Origin: Microbacterium sp. Se63.02b
GTDB taxonomy: Bacteria; Actinomycetota; Actinomycetes; Actinomycetales; Microbacteriaceae
NCBI RefSeq assembly: GCF_014171575.1
Contig: NZ_CP050453.1
Span: 1,612,001 to 1,676,000, forward strand
Reading direction: 5' to 3'
DNA length: 64,000 bases
Position numbers and translations under genes: made by a program. Shown in pieces: positions 50,985 to 63,114 of the stretch. Positions within the stretch are counted from its first letter, which is position 1; each line of letters opens with the position of its first letter. The notes beneath the pieces are model-generated. The model was given only the letters and a program-made list of their open reading frames with translations, made no database searches and was not told where the DNA came from.

Positions 50985-51419
50985 ATGAACGACTTCCGAT
51001 TCGGCCCCGCCGAGTTCTACCTCGTGGGCTTCGAGGGCGAGCGTCCGGACCCTGCCACGTTCCGCGCGCTCACCGACCTCGTCGACAGCGGAGTGGTCCG
51101 CCTCCTCGACTTCGTGGTGCTGTCGAAGTCGGCGAGCGGCGACGTCGAGATCGTCGAGCTGGACGCGGACGGCGCGTCGCTGGGCCTCGACGACTTCGCG
51201 CCGATCGCGGCAGGCCTCGCCGGCGAGGAAGACGTCGAAGCGCTCGCCGAGGCCCTCGCCCCCGGCCAGTCGGCTGCGGTCGTGGTCCTCGAACTCGCCT
51301 TCGCCCGCACCCTGGCACAGAGCCTCGCGGCCGCGGGCGGTCAGGTGCTCCGCAGCGAGCGGGTCCCCGCGCCGGTCGTGAACGCCATGATGGACATCCT
51401 CGATCAGGAAGGTGAATGA
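50985..51419 (+). CDS. DUF6325-like protein 2
   Basis: 144 residues, intact, preceded by GAAAGGAC. FGPAEFYLVGFEGERPDPATFRALTDLVDSGVVRLLDFVVLSKSASGDVEIVELD matches the layout of the protein at 48743, and the second half (SAAVVVLELAFARTLAQSLAAAGGQVLRSERVPAPVVN) repeats the domain. Acidic, no signal, probably cytoplasmic-facing. It is followed directly by the second SHOCT gene, the same pairing as the minus-strand copy. Confidence 0.75.
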   Translation: MNDFRFGPAEFYLVGFEGERPDPATFRALTDLVDSGVVRLLDFVVLSKSASGDVEIVELDADGASLGLDDFAPIAAGLAGEEDVEALAEALAPGQSAAVVVLELAFARTLAQSLAAAGGQVLRSERVPAPVVNAMMDILDQEGE

Positions 51420-51420
51420 C

Positions 51421-51770
51421 ATGCCATTGAGAAGATTCGGTCGCCCCCGGACTGATCGGCCTCGCCGCCAGGACGGCCGTGGTCGCCGGAACGGCTTCGG
51501 CTGTGGGCGGCGCCATGTCATCACGGAGCCAGCAACAACGCGCACAGGGGCAGTACGAGCAGCAACAGTACGAGCCGCACAGCAACAGGCCCAGATCGAC
51601 GCCGCCGCGCAGAACGCCGCCGCACAGTACGCCGCGCCCCCGGCGCAGGCCCCGCAGTCGGCGGCGCCGACGACATGATCGCGAAACTGCAGCAGCTGGC
51701 GTCGCTGAAGGACTCGGGCGTGCTGTCCGAGGAGGAGTTCGCGGCGGCGAAGCAGAAGCTCCTCAGCTGA
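51421..51770 (+). CDS. SHOCT-domain protein 2 (three indels)
   Basis: About 116 residues in reconstruction: MPLRRFGRP, GLIGLAARTAVVAGTASAVGGAMSSRSQQQ (one helix), a Gln/Ala-rich linker and the C-terminal SHOCT domain DDMIAKLQQLASLKDSGVLSEEEFAAAKQKLLS. The indels lie near 51446 (an extra C, unlike most), 51580 and 51665. The start is one base after the DUF6325-like stop. The low-complexity linker may have made this region hard to read. Confidence 0.7.
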
Positions 51771-51821
51771 GGAGCCGTCCGTCTGCGCCGACCAGAGCCG
51801 CCCGCCCCGAGGAGACGACGA

Positions 51822-53200
51822 ATGAGTGAACTGGATGACCTGCGCGCCCGCGTCCTCCTCCTCGAGCAGGAGAACCAGACGCTCAAGGCCCCGCGTCGCC
51901 GCCCGATGGCACGGAGCATCGTCGCAGCGATCGTGCTCGCACTGGCGGTGTTGATGGCGCCGATCGCCGCGATGGGCACCTGGGCCCGCCTCCAGCTCGT
52001 GGACTCCGATCGCTTCGTCGCGACCTTCGCCCCCTTGGCGGACGACCCCGATGTCCAGGACTTCGTCTCCGCCCAGGTCAGCACCGCGATCCACGAGCAG
52101 ATCGACCTCGATGCCGTCGTCGGCGAGGTCTTCGACTGACTCCGCGAACTCGACCTCCCCCCGCGTGCCGCATCGGCTCTCACTCTGCTCGAGGCGCCGG
52201 CGGCCAGTGGCCTGACGTCGCTCGTCGACGGTGTCGTCCACGACGTCGTCGCTTCCGAGCAGTTCGCCGACATCTGGGCGCAGACTCTCCGATTCACGCA
52301 CGAGCGTGCCGTGGCGATCATGCAGAACAGTCCGGACACCGCGGTGCAGCTCGCGGACGACGGCGTCTTGTCGATCGACCTCGGTCTGGTCGTCGAACGG
52401 GTCAAGGCGGAGCTGACCACGCGCGGCGTGGGTTTCGCCGACCTGATCCCCGTGATCGACCGTTCGATCCCCATCGCCCAGGCAGACGCCCTCGTCCTGG
52501 TGCGCACGATCTATCAGATCGCCGTCGCCGCGGGATTCTGGTTGCCGTGGGTCGTCCTCGGACTCGTGGTCGCCGGGGTCCTCCTCGCCCGCAACCGTCC
52601 CCGTGCCCTCTTCTGGACCAGTGCCGCCTTCGCCGCGGCATTCCTCCTCCTCTCCGCAGGGATGGGGATCGGCAGGACGTTCTTCATCGGTGCGGTGAGT
52701 CCGTCGATCATGACGTCGGCGGCCGCTGAGGCGTTGTTCGACGAAGTGACCGCGCTGCTCGGTTCGACGATCGCTGCACTGGCCATGGTCGGGTTGCTCG
52801 TCGCGATCTGGGCGTGGTTCGCCGGGTCGAGCCGCAGTGCCGTGGCCATCCGTGGCGTGCTCGGCAGCGGCTTCTCTGCCATCCGCGGCACCTGGGAGGG
52901 ACGCGGGCTGTCGACGGGGCGTCTCGGTCTCGCCGTCGACCGCTTCCACGGACCGATCCACTGATCGCCGGGATGGCGCTCGCCCTTCTCGTCCTCGTCA
53001 TGACCCGCCCCGTCTCCTTCGGCACGGTGCTCGGCGTCAGCGCCGGCCTCCTCGTCTTCGCCATCCTGGTGGAACTGCTCCGACGGCCGGGGCCTGTCGA
53101 GATGGAGCAGACGCGCACCGATTCCCCGGACGACGCCGTGCAGGACGAGGGTGAGGCGGACGGCGCCGCTGCGGCGTCGTCGGCCGCGCCGGCGCTCTGA
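51822..53200 (+). CDS. Multi-pass membrane protein of unknown function (in-frame TGA and a frameshift)
   Basis: About 459 codons. A short coiled coil (LDDLRARVLLLEQENQTL) precedes helix SIVAAIVLALAVLMAPIAAMGTWARLQ. A large extracytoplasmic region follows, then helices AAGFWLPWVVLGLVVAGVLLA, FWTSAAFAAAFLLLSAGMG, IAALAMVGLLVAIWAWF and MALALLVLVMTRPVSFGTVLGVSAGLLVFAILVELL. A TGA at 52137-52139 interrupts otherwise continuous sequence; a TGG here would give FDWLRELDLP. A second break at 52960 (HGPI/PLIAGMAL) is a missing C. I do not recognise the family. Confidence 0.6.
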
Positions 53201-53217
53201 CGGTCTCGCCCGATCGA

Positions 53218-53253
53218 TCACCCCCTGAGGGTGAGCGGGCTGCCTGCCCGCTC
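53218..53253. promoter_or_regulatory. Island palindrome and adjoining hairpin before sulfatase B
   Basis: TCACCCC-CTG-AGGGTGA (53218-53234) matches the consensus at 13 of 14 positions and ends 81 bases before the sulfatase B start. It abuts an 8-base perfect hairpin, GAGCGGGC and GCCCGCTC (53233-53253). Confidence 0.55.
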
Positions 53254-53315
53254 GGCGGGACGCCGATACTCGGCAGGAGGACGATGTTGTGCAACCCGGG
53301 ACCGGAGGAGAGATG

Positions 53316-55649
53316 ATGTCGGAATTCAATGCGGACTTCGCGGGGGAGATCGAGCTCGACGTGCGTGACTCCACGCCGGACTGGTCGCCGTACGAACTCC
53401 CGGTCGCCCCGGACGGGGCTCCCAACGTGCTGATCGTCCTCTACGACGACACGGGACTCGCGTCCTGGTCGCCCTACGGCGGTCGCATCAACATGCCGAC
53501 GATGGATCGGCTGGCGCAATCGGGTCTCACCTACACGCAGTGGCACACGACGGCGCTGTGCTCGCCGACGAGGTCGACCATGCTGACCGGACGGAACCAC
53601 CATGTCAACCGCGCCGGGGTCATCATGGAGGGCACGAACGGCTTCCCCGGATTCGCCGGACGACTTCCGGCTGAGTGCGCGACGATCGGACAGATCCTGC
53701 AGGGGAACGGCTATTCGACGTTCTGGGTGGGCAAGGACCACAACGTCCCCGAGGAGGACAACGCCCCGGGCGGAAACCGCTCGATGTGGCCGCTCCAGCT
53801 CGGTTTCGACCGGTTCTACGGCTTCCTCGGCGGCGAGACCAACAACTGGTATCCCGACCTCGTCGAGGACAACCACTTCATCGAGGCGCCGGCGACCCCG
53901 GAGGAGGGGTACCACCTCTCGAAGGACCTCGCCGATCAGGCCCTGGGCATGATCCGCAACCAGCAGGCGTCCAACCCGTCCAAGCCCTGGTACATGTGGT
54001 TCTGTCCTGGCGCCAACCACGCTCCGCACCACGCACCGCAGGAGTACATCGACAAGTACAAGGGTGCGTTCGACGACGGCTACGACGCCTATCGGGACTG
54101 GGTGCTCGCCCGCATGATCGAGAAGGGCGTCCTCCCGGAAGGCACGGCGATGACCCCGATCAACCCGCTGCCGGAGGATGCCGCGAACCCCGCGGACCAC
54201 GTGCGCCCCTGGGACCAGCTCTCCGACGATGAGAAGAAGCTGTTCGCACGATTCGCCGAGGTGTTCGCCGGGTTCTCCGAGTACACCGACGCGCAGGTCG
54301 GACGCATCGTCGACTATCTGGAGGAGAGCGGTCAGCTCGACAACACGCTCATCTTCTACTGCGCCGACAACGGCGCCTCGGGTGAAGGGTCGCCCGACGG
54401 TTCCGTCAACGAGAACAAGTTCTTCAACGGCTACCCCGACGATCTCGCCGAGAACCTGACGATGATCGATCGCCTCGGATCGCCCGACACCTACAACCAC
54501 TACCCGACGGGGTGGGCCGCCGCGTTCTCCACGCCGTTCCAGATGTTCAAGCGTTACTCGCAGTACGCGGGCGGAACGTGCGACCCGATGGTCATCCACT
54601 GGCCGAAGGGGATCACCGCCCGAGGGGAGTTCCGGCACCAGTACCACCACTCCGTCGACGTGGTCGCCACGGTGCTCGATGTGATCGGCATCGAGATGCC
54701 GGACTCGTTCCGCGGTGTCGCCCAGCATCCGCTCGACGGGGTGTCGATGAAGTACAGCTTCGACGCGGAACCGGACGGGCCGACCGAGAAGAAGGTCCAG
54801 TACTACTCGATGCTGGGCACGCGCGGCATCTGGAAGGACGGATGGAAGGCGGCAGCCGTGCATGCACCCCTCACCGGCAAGGGGAACTTCGACCAGGACG
54901 TCTGGGAGCTCTACCACGTGGCGGAGGACCGTTCGGAGTCGAACGATCTGGCGGAGAGTCAGCCCGAGAAGCTCCAGGAGCTGATCGCCGCATGGTTCGA
55001 CGAGGCGGAGAAGAACTTCGTGCTCCCGCTCGACGACCGGTCCGCTCGGGAGCTGCTCACGGTCGAGCGTCCACAGGCGGAACCGCCGCGGGATCGCTAC
55101 GTGTACTACCCGGGCACCGACGCCGTGCCCGAGAGCGTGGCGGTGAATCTGCGAGGACGCTCGTACAAGATCGTGGCCGATGTGGTCCTGGATGAGGGCG
55201 CGCAGGGTGTCCTCTTCGCGCACGGCTCGAGGTTCGGCGGCCACACCCTGTTCCTCAAGGACAACCGCCTCACGTACGTCTACAACTTCCTCGGCATCCC
55301 TCCGGAGCAGTCGTTCACGTCGGAGGAGCTCACCCCGGGACCGCACACGGTCGGTGTCGACTTCGTCCGCGAGGGCGCCGGCGAGCACGGGGAGTCGGTC
55401 GGCACGGCCACGCTGTACGTCGACGATCGCGCGGTCGCCTCCGGGCCGATGCGCGCGCAGGTCGGCAAGTTCACGCTGTGCGGCGACGGCCTGTGCGTGG
55501 GATGGGACAGCGCCGACCCGGTGAGCCGGCAGTACGCCAACCCGTTCCCGTTCACCGGCGGGAAGCTGCTCGGCGTCGGCATCGACGTCAGCGCCGAACG
55601 CTACCGCGACCTCGAGCTCGAAGCCGCGGCGATGCTGTCGCGCGAATGA
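53316..55649 (+). CDS. Cysteine-type sulfatase B (arylsulfatase-like), cytoplasmic
   Basis: 777 residues from the second ATG of a pair after GGAGGAGAG, the same start arrangement as sulfatase A. The metal Asp pair is Asp44-Asp45 (LYDDTG), the formylglycine precursor Cys82 in CSPTRSTMLTGRNHH, with GKDHN, CPGANHAPHHAP and YCADNGASGEGS. It is closely similar to sulfatase A throughout, including the C-terminal beta domain (SYKIVADVVL, HGSRFGGHTLFLKDN, VYNFLGIPPE). No signal peptide. It is followed directly by sulfatase C. Confidence 0.9.
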   Translation: MSEFNADFAGEIELDVRDSTPDWSPYELPVAPDGAPNVLIVLYDDTGLASWSPYGGRINMPTMDRLAQSGLTYTQWHTTALCSPTRSTMLTGRNHHVNRAGVIMEGTNGFPGFAGRLPAECATIGQILQGNGYSTFWVGKDHNVPEEDNAPGGNRSMWPLQLGFDRFYGFLGGETNNWYPDLVEDNHFIEAPATPEEGYHLSKDLADQALGMIRNQQASNPSKPWYMWFCPGANHAPHHAPQEYIDKYKGAFDDGYDAYRDWVLARMIEKGVLPEGTAMTPINPLPEDAANPADHVRPWDQLSDDEKKLFARFAEVFAGFSEYTDAQVGRIVDYLEESGQLDNTLIFYCADNGASGEGSPDGSVNENKFFNGYPDDLAENLTMIDRLGSPDTYNHYPTGWAAAFSTPFQMFKRYSQYAGGTCDPMVIHWPKGITARGEFRHQYHHSVDVVATVLDVIGIEMPDSFRGVAQHPLDGVSMKYSFDAEPDGPTEKKVQYYSMLGTRGIWKDGWKAAAVHAPLTGKGNFDQDVWELYHVAEDRSESNDLAESQPEKLQELIAAWFDEAEKNFVLPLDDRSARELLTVERPQAEPPRDRYVYYPGTDAVPESVAVNLRGRSYKIVADVVLDEGAQGVLFAHGSRFGGHTLFLKDNRLTYVYNFLGIPPEQSFTSEELTPGPHTVGVDFVREGAGEHGESVGTATLYVDDRAVASGPMRAQVGKFTLCGDGLCVGWDSADPVSRQYANPFPFTGGKLLGVGIDVSAERYRDLELEAAAMLSRE

Positions 55650-55681
55650 CCGTGTCCGGACGAACTGCAGAAGGAGCCGAC

Positions 55682-58051
55682 GTGCCTGAGCCGACGATCC
55701 ATCCCGAGTTCCCCGTGAGTCTCGACAGGAACCACCTCCCCGAACCGGAATGGACGTACGCGGATGCCACGATCGGCATGCACGCCACCGAGTCGGTACC
55801 CGACTTCCCGCTGCCCAAGACGGCGCGTCCTGGGGCCCCGAACATCCTGCTCGTCCTCCTCGACGATGTCGGCTTCGGCTGGCCGAGTGTGAACGGCGGT
55901 CTGGTGCGGATGCCGACGGCGGAGCGGCTCGCGGGACGAGGGCTGTTCTACAACCAGTTCCACACGACCGCGCTCTGCTCGCCGACGCGCGCCGCGCTGT
56001 TGACAGGTCGGAACCACCATACGGTGGCCACCGGGGTCATCCAGGAGATGGCGACGGGCTATCCGGGCTACAGCGGCATCATCCCGAAGGCGACGGCGAC
56101 GTTCGCTGAGCTTCTGAAGCATGCGGGGTACACGTCTGCGTGGTTCGGGAAGAACCACAACGTCCCGGACAACCAGACGAGTCCGGCCGGGCCGTTCGAG
56201 AACTGGCCGACGAGTCAGGGTTTCGATCACTTCTACGGTTTCATCGCGGGGGAGACCGACCAGTTCTACCCCTCCCTGTACGATGGGACGACCGCCGTCG
56301 AGCCCCCTGCGCGCCCGGAAGACGGGTATCACTTGACCACGGACCTCGCCGAGAAGTGCATCGGCTGGGTGGGCACGCAGAAGGGCATCGCACCCGATCG
56401 CCCTTTCCTCGCCTATCTCTCCCTGGGTGCCGCTCATGCTCCGCATCAGCCACCGCTCGACTGGCGCGGTCGCAATGCGGGTCGCTTCGACATGGGGTGG
56501 GACGAGTATCGCGAGGTGGTGCATCGCAACCAGCTCCAAGCCGGGATCATCCCCGCAGGGACTGCGCTCACCGAGCGCCCCGATCAGATCCCGTCCTGGG
56601 ACAGCCAGCCGGAGGAGCACCGCCGATTGTTCGCTCGTCAGGCGGAGAACTTCGCCGACTTCCTGGAACATGCCGACCACGAGGTGGGACGGGTCGTCGA
56701 CGCGATCGACGCGCTGGGAGAGCTCGACAACACGATCGTGATCTACATCCTCGGGGACAACGGTTCGAGCGGTGAGGGATCCTTGATCGGGACCCCGAAC
56801 GAGATCATGAGCCTCAACGGGCGTCAGCCGTCGATCGACGAGGCGATCGGTTTCATCGACAACTGGGGGCTTCCCGGCACGTCGCCGCACTACGCCGTCG
56901 GCTGGGCGCATGCGGGTGACACGCCGTTTCAATGGACGAAGCAGGTCGCCTCGCACTTCGGCGGCACCAGGAACAGCATGATCGTCTCGTGGCCGGATCG
57001 GATCACCGACACCGGCACGCTCCGCTCGCAGTTCCACCACGTCATCGACGTCGCTCCGACTCTTCTCGAGATCGTCGGCATCGCTCAGCCGACCGTGGTG
57101 AACGGGGTCATCCAGAAGCCCATCGAGGGGACGAGTTTCGCCTACACGTTCGCGGCGGAGAGCGCCGAGCGGCCCAGCCGTCACGAGAAGCAGTACTTCG
57201 AGATGCTCGGCAACCGCGCGATGTACGCCGATGGGTGGATCGCCTCCTGTCGACATGGCCGGCTTCCGTGGGAGACCTCGGGGTCGTACAGCTGGGACGA
57301 CGATGTGTGGGAGCTGTACGACATCACGCACGATTTCAGCCAGGCGGAAGACCTTGCCGCGCGTGAACCGGAGCGACTGCGCGCGCTGCAGGACATGTTC
57401 ATGGCAGAGGCGGCCCGGTACGACGTCCTTCCGCTCGATGATCGATTCGCCGAGCGCCTCGACGTGACGCTGCGCCCGAGTTTCTTCGCGGGGCGGGACC
57501 GCGTCACCTTCCGTGAGGGGATGACCCGACTGCCCGAGGGAAGCGGGCCGAAGCTCGTCAGCGTCCCGCTCACTCTCACGGCGGACGTCGATGTCGCCGA
57601 TCAGGGCGCCGAGGGAGTGATCTTCGCGGTCGGCGGCGACGCCGCGGGCTGGTCCGTGTTCGGGTGGGAGGGGAAGGTGCGGTTCCACTACAACTTCTTC
57701 GGTATCCGCCGGTACGACATCGTCTCGCCGGAGGCCGTCGGCCCCGGCGCCCACACCGTCACCGTCACGATCACCCCGCAGGAGCCTCGGCCAGGGGCAC
57801 CCGCCGACGTGCAGATGGCGGTCGACGGACAGGTCGTCGGCGATCTCCTGCTGCCCGAGCAGATCCCGATGCGATGCGGTACGGAATCGATGGATGTCGG
57901 GATGGACTGCGTCTCGCCGGTGTGCGACGACTATGCGAGCAGGGGGCTCTTCCCCTTCACCGGTAGGATCCGATCCGTCACGTTCGACCTCCCGTCCGTG
58001 CAGGCACCGAGCGGGCACGAGCGGCTGAAACTCGCGACGCAGATGGACTGA
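55682..58051 (+). CDS. Cysteine-type sulfatase C (arylsulfatase-like), divergent from A and B
   Basis: 789 residues from GTG 55682, five bases after GAAGGAG; an in-frame ATG at 55646 overlaps the sulfatase B stop and may be used instead. The Asp pair is Asp61-Asp62 (LLDDVG), the modified Cys99 lies in CSPTRAALLTGRNHH, then GKNHN, GAAHAPHQPP and ILGDNGSSGEGS. It is a different subgroup: HAPHH is replaced by HAPHQ and the region around 380-410 carries its own insert. The C-terminal beta domain is present but more diverged (GAEGVIFAVGGD, FHYNFFGIRRYD). No signal peptide. Confidence 0.9.
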   Translation: MPEPTIHPEFPVSLDRNHLPEPEWTYADATIGMHATESVPDFPLPKTARPGAPNILLVLLDDVGFGWPSVNGGLVRMPTAERLAGRGLFYNQFHTTALCSPTRAALLTGRNHHTVATGVIQEMATGYPGYSGIIPKATATFAELLKHAGYTSAWFGKNHNVPDNQTSPAGPFENWPTSQGFDHFYGFIAGETDQFYPSLYDGTTAVEPPARPEDGYHLTTDLAEKCIGWVGTQKGIAPDRPFLAYLSLGAAHAPHQPPLDWRGRNAGRFDMGWDEYREVVHRNQLQAGIIPAGTALTERPDQIPSWDSQPEEHRRLFARQAENFADFLEHADHEVGRVVDAIDALGELDNTIVIYILGDNGSSGEGSLIGTPNEIMSLNGRQPSIDEAIGFIDNWGLPGTSPHYAVGWAHAGDTPFQWTKQVASHFGGTRNSMIVSWPDRITDTGTLRSQFHHVIDVAPTLLEIVGIAQPTVVNGVIQKPIEGTSFAYTFAAESAERPSRHEKQYFEMLGNRAMYADGWIASCRHGRLPWETSGSYSWDDDVWELYDITHDFSQAEDLAAREPERLRALQDMFMAEAARYDVLPLDDRFAERLDVTLRPSFFAGRDRVTFREGMTRLPEGSGPKLVSVPLTLTADVDVADQGAEGVIFAVGGDAAGWSVFGWEGKVRFHYNFFGIRRYDIVSPEAVGPGAHTVTVTITPQEPRPGAPADVQMAVDGQVVGDLLLPEQIPMRCGTESMDVGMDCVSPVCDDYASRGLFPFTGRIRSVTFDLPSVQAPSGHERLKLATQMD

Positions 58052-58061
58052 CCGAGGCCGA

Positions 58062-59015
<954 letters not shown>

Positions 59016-59092
59016 GTCGGATCCTCGCGTCTCGTTCGATGGTCGGCGGCCTCTTCATGCTGACATCGGGCGTCGCGTGGCACGCGCAGGCG

Positions 59093-59109
59093 TCACCCCC
59101 GGGGGATGA
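59093..59109. promoter_or_regulatory. Island palindrome before the HAD phosphatase
   Basis: TCACCCC-CGG-GGGATGA matches the consensus at 13 of 14 positions, 78 bases before the HAD start. GGGGATGAGG within it equals the E. coli MalT box as I recall it. Confidence 0.5.
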
Positions 59110-59146
59110 GGGGGACCGGGAATGAGCCGGAATCGTGGTGTGCGGA

Positions 59147-59197
59147 ATACCCTCGGTGGGTATAGGGTTGTGTCGAGGGAGTACCCCATGGGGGTAT
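59147..59197 (+). promoter_or_regulatory. Two CsoR-like copper operators
   Basis: ATACCC-N5-GGGTAT (59147-59163) and TACCCC-N3-GGGGTA (59182-59196) match the ATACCC...GGGTAT-type palindromes bound by actinobacterial CsoR. They lie 24-74 bases before the CopZ start, so copper should lift repression of the operon. No csoR gene is in the window. Confidence 0.65.
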
Positions 59198-59220
59198 CCG
59201 GATCCGAGGAGAGGAACGTC

Positions 59221-59430
59221 ATGAGCACGAGCGAATACCAGGTCACCGGGATGAGCTGCGGCCACTGCGAGGTCGCCATCCGCGGCGAAGTCGGCCAGAT
59301 CCCCGGCATCGACGCGATCGAGGTCAGCGCGCAGACGGGCAGGCTCGTCGTGACCAGCGCAGAACCCGTCGACGATGCGGCGATCCTCGCGGCGGTCGAC
59401 GAAGCGGGGTACCAGGCGGTGCGAGCCTGA
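59221..59430 (+). CDS. copZ: Copper chaperone, heavy-metal-associated domain (CopZ-like)
   Basis: 69 residues, a complete HMA domain with the metal site GMSCGHC (Cys13, Cys16), then a typical beta-alpha-beta order ending AAILAAVDEAGYQAV. The ATG at 59221 follows GGAGAGGAA; codons upstream lie in the operators. It delivers Cu(I) to the CopA pump two genes downstream. The TGA overlaps the next start (TGATG). Confidence 0.92.
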   Translation: MSTSEYQVTGMSCGHCEVAIRGEVGQIPGIDAIEVSAQTGRLVVTSAEPVDDAAILAAVDEAGYQAVRA

Positions 59431-60376
59431 TGAACACGGCCGGCCGTCTCGGCGTCTACGGTGCGGGACTCGCGGTGGTGTTCGGCGCCGCGTTCGTCGT
59501 GGCGGGTGCCATCGTCCCCGCCGACGCCGTGGCGTCATGGACGGAGCGTGGCCCCGACGGACACGCGGCAGACGAGTCCGCGGAGCACGCGGGCGCAGAA
59601 GAGCAGGAGGAGACCGAAGTGAGCGGAGTCACGATCGCCGCATCCGGATACGCCATCGGACCGGTCAGCGCGCCGGAGAAGGTCGATGCGGAGGGCGAGC
59701 TGTCCTTCGACATCCGCGACGCCACCGGCGCGCCGGTCACCCGATACGAGACGGCGCACGGCAGACAGCTCCACCTCATCGTCGTGCGCAGCGACGGCAG
59801 CCGCTACCGGCACGTGCACCCCGCGCTCGACCCGCAGACGGGCACCTGGTCGCTGCCGTGGACATGGGACGCCGCCGGCACGTACCGCGTCTACGCGGAC
59901 TTCACCGCCGACGGCGGAAGCGGCGTGACGCTCTCCCGCACCGTCGACGTCTCGGGTGCCGTCGTGCCCGACGCCCCGAGGGCGACGCAGACCTCGGCGA
60001 ACGTCGCCGGATTCGATGTGACGATCAGCGGTGAGCTGGTCGCCGGCACCGGAAGCGAGCTCACCGTCGAGGTCGCTCGCGACGGCGCCCCGGTCACGAC
60101 TCTCGAACCCTACCTGGGCGCTTTCGGCCATCTGGTGGCCCTGCGCGAGGGCGACCTCGCCTACCTCCACGTCCACGCGCACGGGGACGAGCCGGAACCC
60201 GGCGACCTGGCAGGCCCCGAGGTGGTCTTCACCGCACAGACCCCGACCCCGGCCGCTACCTGCTGTACCTGGACTTCCAGGTGGACGGCGCTGTGCACAC
60301 GGCCGAGTTCGTCCTGGACGCCGCACCGGGAGACGCCGCCGCAGACGACTCCGGCGACGACCACGGCGGACACTGA
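59430..60376 (+). CDS. Membrane-anchored, His-rich predicted copper-binding protein (frameshift)
   Basis: About 315 residues. One N-terminal helix ([21 protein letters not shown]) anchors it. A His/Glu-rich linker and two immunoglobulin-like beta domains follow. One contains [33 protein letters not shown]; the other [28 protein letters not shown]. Both have closely set histidines that could bind copper. The C-terminus, reached after restoring one C near 60255, is [20 protein letters not shown] and then DDHGGH. It is common next to CopZ/CopA in Microbacteriaceae, as I recall, but uncharacterised; extracytoplasmic copper capture is inferred. Confidence 0.6.
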
Positions 60377-60436
60377 CCCACCGGCACCGCGCGTCATGCG
60401 CCATCCGGCGCGAACGGCACAGAACGAGGAGACATC

Positions 60437-62766
<2,330 letters not shown>

Positions 62767-62786
62767 GAACGAACGAGGAGAACGAC

Positions 62787-63047
62787 ATGTCCGATTCCCC
62801 CGCAGCCTCGTGCTGCAGCATCGACACCCGCCGTGCCGTCGCACCGGCAGGACGCAAGGATCTGCTCGCGCCACCGGCCGCCGGCATGGCAGAGTGCCCG
62901 GTGATGGTCGGCAGTCCCGTCGTCATCGCCGACGCGGAAGCCGCAGGACTCTTCCGCGACTGGGAGGGCACGCGCTACTACTTCTGCTGCGCAGGGTGCG
63001 GACCGGCGTTCGACGCCGATCCCGCGAAGTACACCGCAGCAGCCTGA
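62787..63047 (+). CDS. YHS-domain protein with N-terminal Cys pair
   Basis: 86 residues after ACGAGGAGAACGAC. ASCCSID near the start is a possible metal-binding pair. The YHS domain runs from MAECPVMVGSPVVIADAEAAGLF to YFCCAGCGPAFDADPAKY with a CC-AGC cluster. YHS domains often occur in or beside heavy-metal ATPases and act as metal sensors or chaperones. It sits between two P-type ATPases. Confidence 0.88.
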   Translation: MSDSPAASCCSIDTRRAVAPAGRKDLLAPPAAGMAECPVMVGSPVVIADAEAAGLFRDWEGTRYYFCCAGCGPAFDADPAKYTAAA

Positions 63048-63114
63048 TCGTTTCCCCGCTCGGCGTCGACCACGTGCCGGCCCCGACCACCGTCTTCCCG
63101 AAGAGGAGAGGTTC

